Notes under the pieces: generated by a model
Told to the model about the DNA's origin: nothing
Databases searched by the model: none
The model's input: the letters and a program-made list of their open reading frames with translations, nothing else
Assembly: GCF_900240275.1 (NCBI RefSeq)
Contig: NZ_LT964761.1
Span: forward strand, 875,302-939,301
Length of the DNA stretch: 64,000 nucleotides
Direction of reading: 5' to 3'
Origin: [Lactobacillus] timonensis
GTDB taxonomy: Bacteria; Bacillota; Bacilli; Lactobacillales; Lactobacillaceae
Made by a program: the position numbers and the translations under genes
Shown here: positions 62,992 through 64,000 of the stretch, piece after piece
Layout: each line of letters begins with the position of its first letter
How positions within the stretch are numbered: position 1 is the first letter of the stretch

Positions 62992-63867
62992 ATGGAAAAT
63001 ACCTGGGTTTACCGGGGCAGCGAACCGGTTAAAATAAAAAAGTTTCTCCAGTCACTGGGGATGGGGCACCGGTTGTTCAACGAAATTAAGCGTGGTGGTG
63101 GTAGTTTTGAAGTTGATCACCGGCCAGTACGGCCCACCACGAAAATTTTGCCTAACCAGCCACTGACCATTAAGGTTGATCCAGAGCCAGCTGACCCTAC
63201 AGTCGCTATTAGCAACGATCCCTTAGTGGTAATTTACGAAGATGATAACTGGCTGTTAGTCAATAAGCCCGCCGGAGTACCATCCATTCCCGGGCCGACG
63301 ACGGCGCAGAACACCATCTTAAACCGGGTCAAAGGTTACCTGGTGAAACAAGGAGCAGTGGACCAGCGGCCCCACCTCATTACCAGGCTTGATTATGGAA
63401 CGTCGGGTCTCTTGCTAGTCGCTAAGCACCACGTTGCCCAGAGCATGATTAGCCGGCAGGTGGAAAACCACGAATTGAATAAGCAGTATCTGGCCTTAGT
63501 GTCGGGGATCATTAATAACGATAAGGGGACAATTAATTCGCCACTTGCCCGGGTTCCAGGACAGGCACGGCGGGTGGTTGATCCTGATGGTGATCCAGCA
63601 CTTACCGAATACAAAGTAGAGCAGCGCGGTGACGACTGGACGCTGGTTCGGGCCACACTAAAGACAGGGCGGACACACCAGATCAGGGTGCACTTTAGCT
63701 CCATTGGCCATCCCCTGCTTGGAGACAAACTTTATGGTGGTGCCGAGACACTCATTGACCGTCAGGCACTGCATGCCGCGAGTTTATCCTTTGTTGACCC
63801 GTTCAGCGGCGCAGGAAAAACATTTACGGCACCACTGCCAGCAGATATAAAGAACATCATTGACTAA
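62992..63867 (+). CDS. RluA family pseudouridine synthase
   Basis: 291 residues. An N-terminal S4-like part (KIKKFLQSLGMGHRLFNEIK) is followed by the catalytic domain with LITRLDYGTSGLLLVAKHHV, where the Asp of R-L-D is the nucleophile, and TLKTGRTHQIRVHFSSIGHP. Isomerises uridines in rRNA or tRNA; which site cannot be told. ATG 62992 after GGGAGGAC. Probably separately transcribed from tRNA-Asp. A terminator follows. Confidence 0.92.
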   Translation: MENTWVYRGSEPVKIKKFLQSLGMGHRLFNEIKRGGGSFEVDHRPVRPTTKILPNQPLTIKVDPEPADPTVAISNDPLVVIYEDDNWLLVNKPAGVPSIPGPTTAQNTILNRVKGYLVKQGAVDQRPHLITRLDYGTSGLLLVAKHHVAQSMISRQVENHELNKQYLALVSGIINNDKGTINSPLARVPGQARRVVDPDGDPALTEYKVEQRGDDWTLVRATLKTGRTHQIRVHFSSIGHPLLGDKLYGGAETLIDRQALHAASLSFVDPFSGAGKTFTAPLPADIKNIID

Positions 63868-63873
63868 AAAGAG

Positions 63874-63917
63874 ACCATCACTGTTGAACTCCTAACAGTT
63901 GATGGCCTTTTTTCTTT
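63874..63917 (+). terminator. Terminator after the rluA-like gene
   Basis: GACCATCACTGTT (about 63876-63888) pairs with AACAGTTGATGGC (about 63895-63907, with one mismatch and a G-U), then TTTTTT. Confidence 0.85.
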
Positions 63918-63985
63918 ATTGTTCGCTTTTTAAGACAAAAAAAGAGAAAAATGAGAAATCTGTCATTTTTTAACAGCAAAAATGG

Positions 63986-63991
63986 TATAAT
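63986..63991 (+). promoter_or_regulatory. -10 element at the window edge
   Basis: TATAAT at 63986-63991 with A/T-rich upstream DNA; presumably the promoter of the next gene beyond the window. Confidence 0.4.
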
Positions 63992-64000
63992 CGCCCTATT

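Noticed and set aside
1-64000. CRISPR array, prophage, toxin-antitoxin or bacteriocin cluster
   Set aside because: No regularly spaced repeats, phage structural or lysis genes, or recognised cluster genes were found on either strand.

Overview
The window reads as a chromosomal segment of a lactic acid bacterium, most likely a heterofermentative Limosilactobacillus (fermentum/oris/antri-like). Evidence: moderately high GC for a lactobacillus, AGGAGG ribosome sites, frequent TTG/GTG starts, gram-positive cis-regulation (T-box, PyrR attenuator, TPP switch), two LPXTG wall proteins with YSIRK-type leaders, and the firmicute order dut-radA-PIN/TRAM-gltX. The species cannot be settled by reading. 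Most of the window is ordinary housekeeping and transport DNA; no CRISPR array, prophage, defence island or secondary-metabolite cluster was seen.

Layout. 0.1-1.6 kb: ISL3-family insertion sequence. 1.7-6.1 kb: TetR regulator, YhgE/Pip envelope protein and an uncharacterised protein. 6.1-13.3 kb: an accessory, decaying stretch with a frameshifted corA-like gene, an APC permease, an LPXTG protein cut by one stop codon, a polytopic membrane protein, and an ABC-F gene cut by one stop codon behind an intact attenuator leader. 13.3-19.7 kb: small enzymes and transporters (ElaA-like GNAT, DacA-type carboxypeptidase, hydrolase, TauE, OsmC, aldo/keto reductase, MFS). 19.7-22.6 kb: TPP riboswitch and ykoEDC, an ECF-type uptake system for a thiamine precursor. 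22.6-25.7 kb: T-box(Asn)-asnA and a POT peptide transporter. 25.8-30.2 kb: tRNA-Tyr, tRNA-Gln, an unknown gene, a DHA2 exporter, a UPF0340 protein, an Asp/Glu racemase and a coupled small membrane protein. 30.3-36.2 kb: gntR-pncB-nadE (NAD salvage), tex-sprT, tRNA-Leu. 36.3-41.1 kb: gpmA, esterase, deoxynucleoside kinase, PyrR-attenuated uracil permease, and a reductase pseudogene with two lesions. 41.2-46.8 kb (minus strand): Rib/MucBP-like LPXTG adhesin, pepC, sugar acetyltransferase, rpiA, GNAT. 46.9-51.7 kb: dut-radA-yacL-gltX. 51.7-52.2 kb: intergenic DNA with a structured element. 52.2-58.5 kb: ThrE exporter, DHA2 exporter, esterase, DJ-1/PfpI protein, PepD dipeptidase. 58.5-63.9 kb: NERD protein, mprF, tRNA-Asp, RluA-family pseudouridine synthase.

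How it works together. Salvage and uptake dominate: thiamine precursor, uracil, peptides, nicotinate and deoxynucleosides are imported or salvaged, and RNA switches gate several of these genes. Four genes carry five inactivating lesions: three in-frame nonsense codons (TGA, TAA, TAG), each explainable by a single C:G to T:A transition, and two frameshifts in G runs. The items most worth a second look are this lesion set, the ABC-F leader with a three-codon upstream ORF, the GntR-UTRA gene placed directly ahead of pncB-nadE, and the structured intergenic element near 51.7-51.87 kb.
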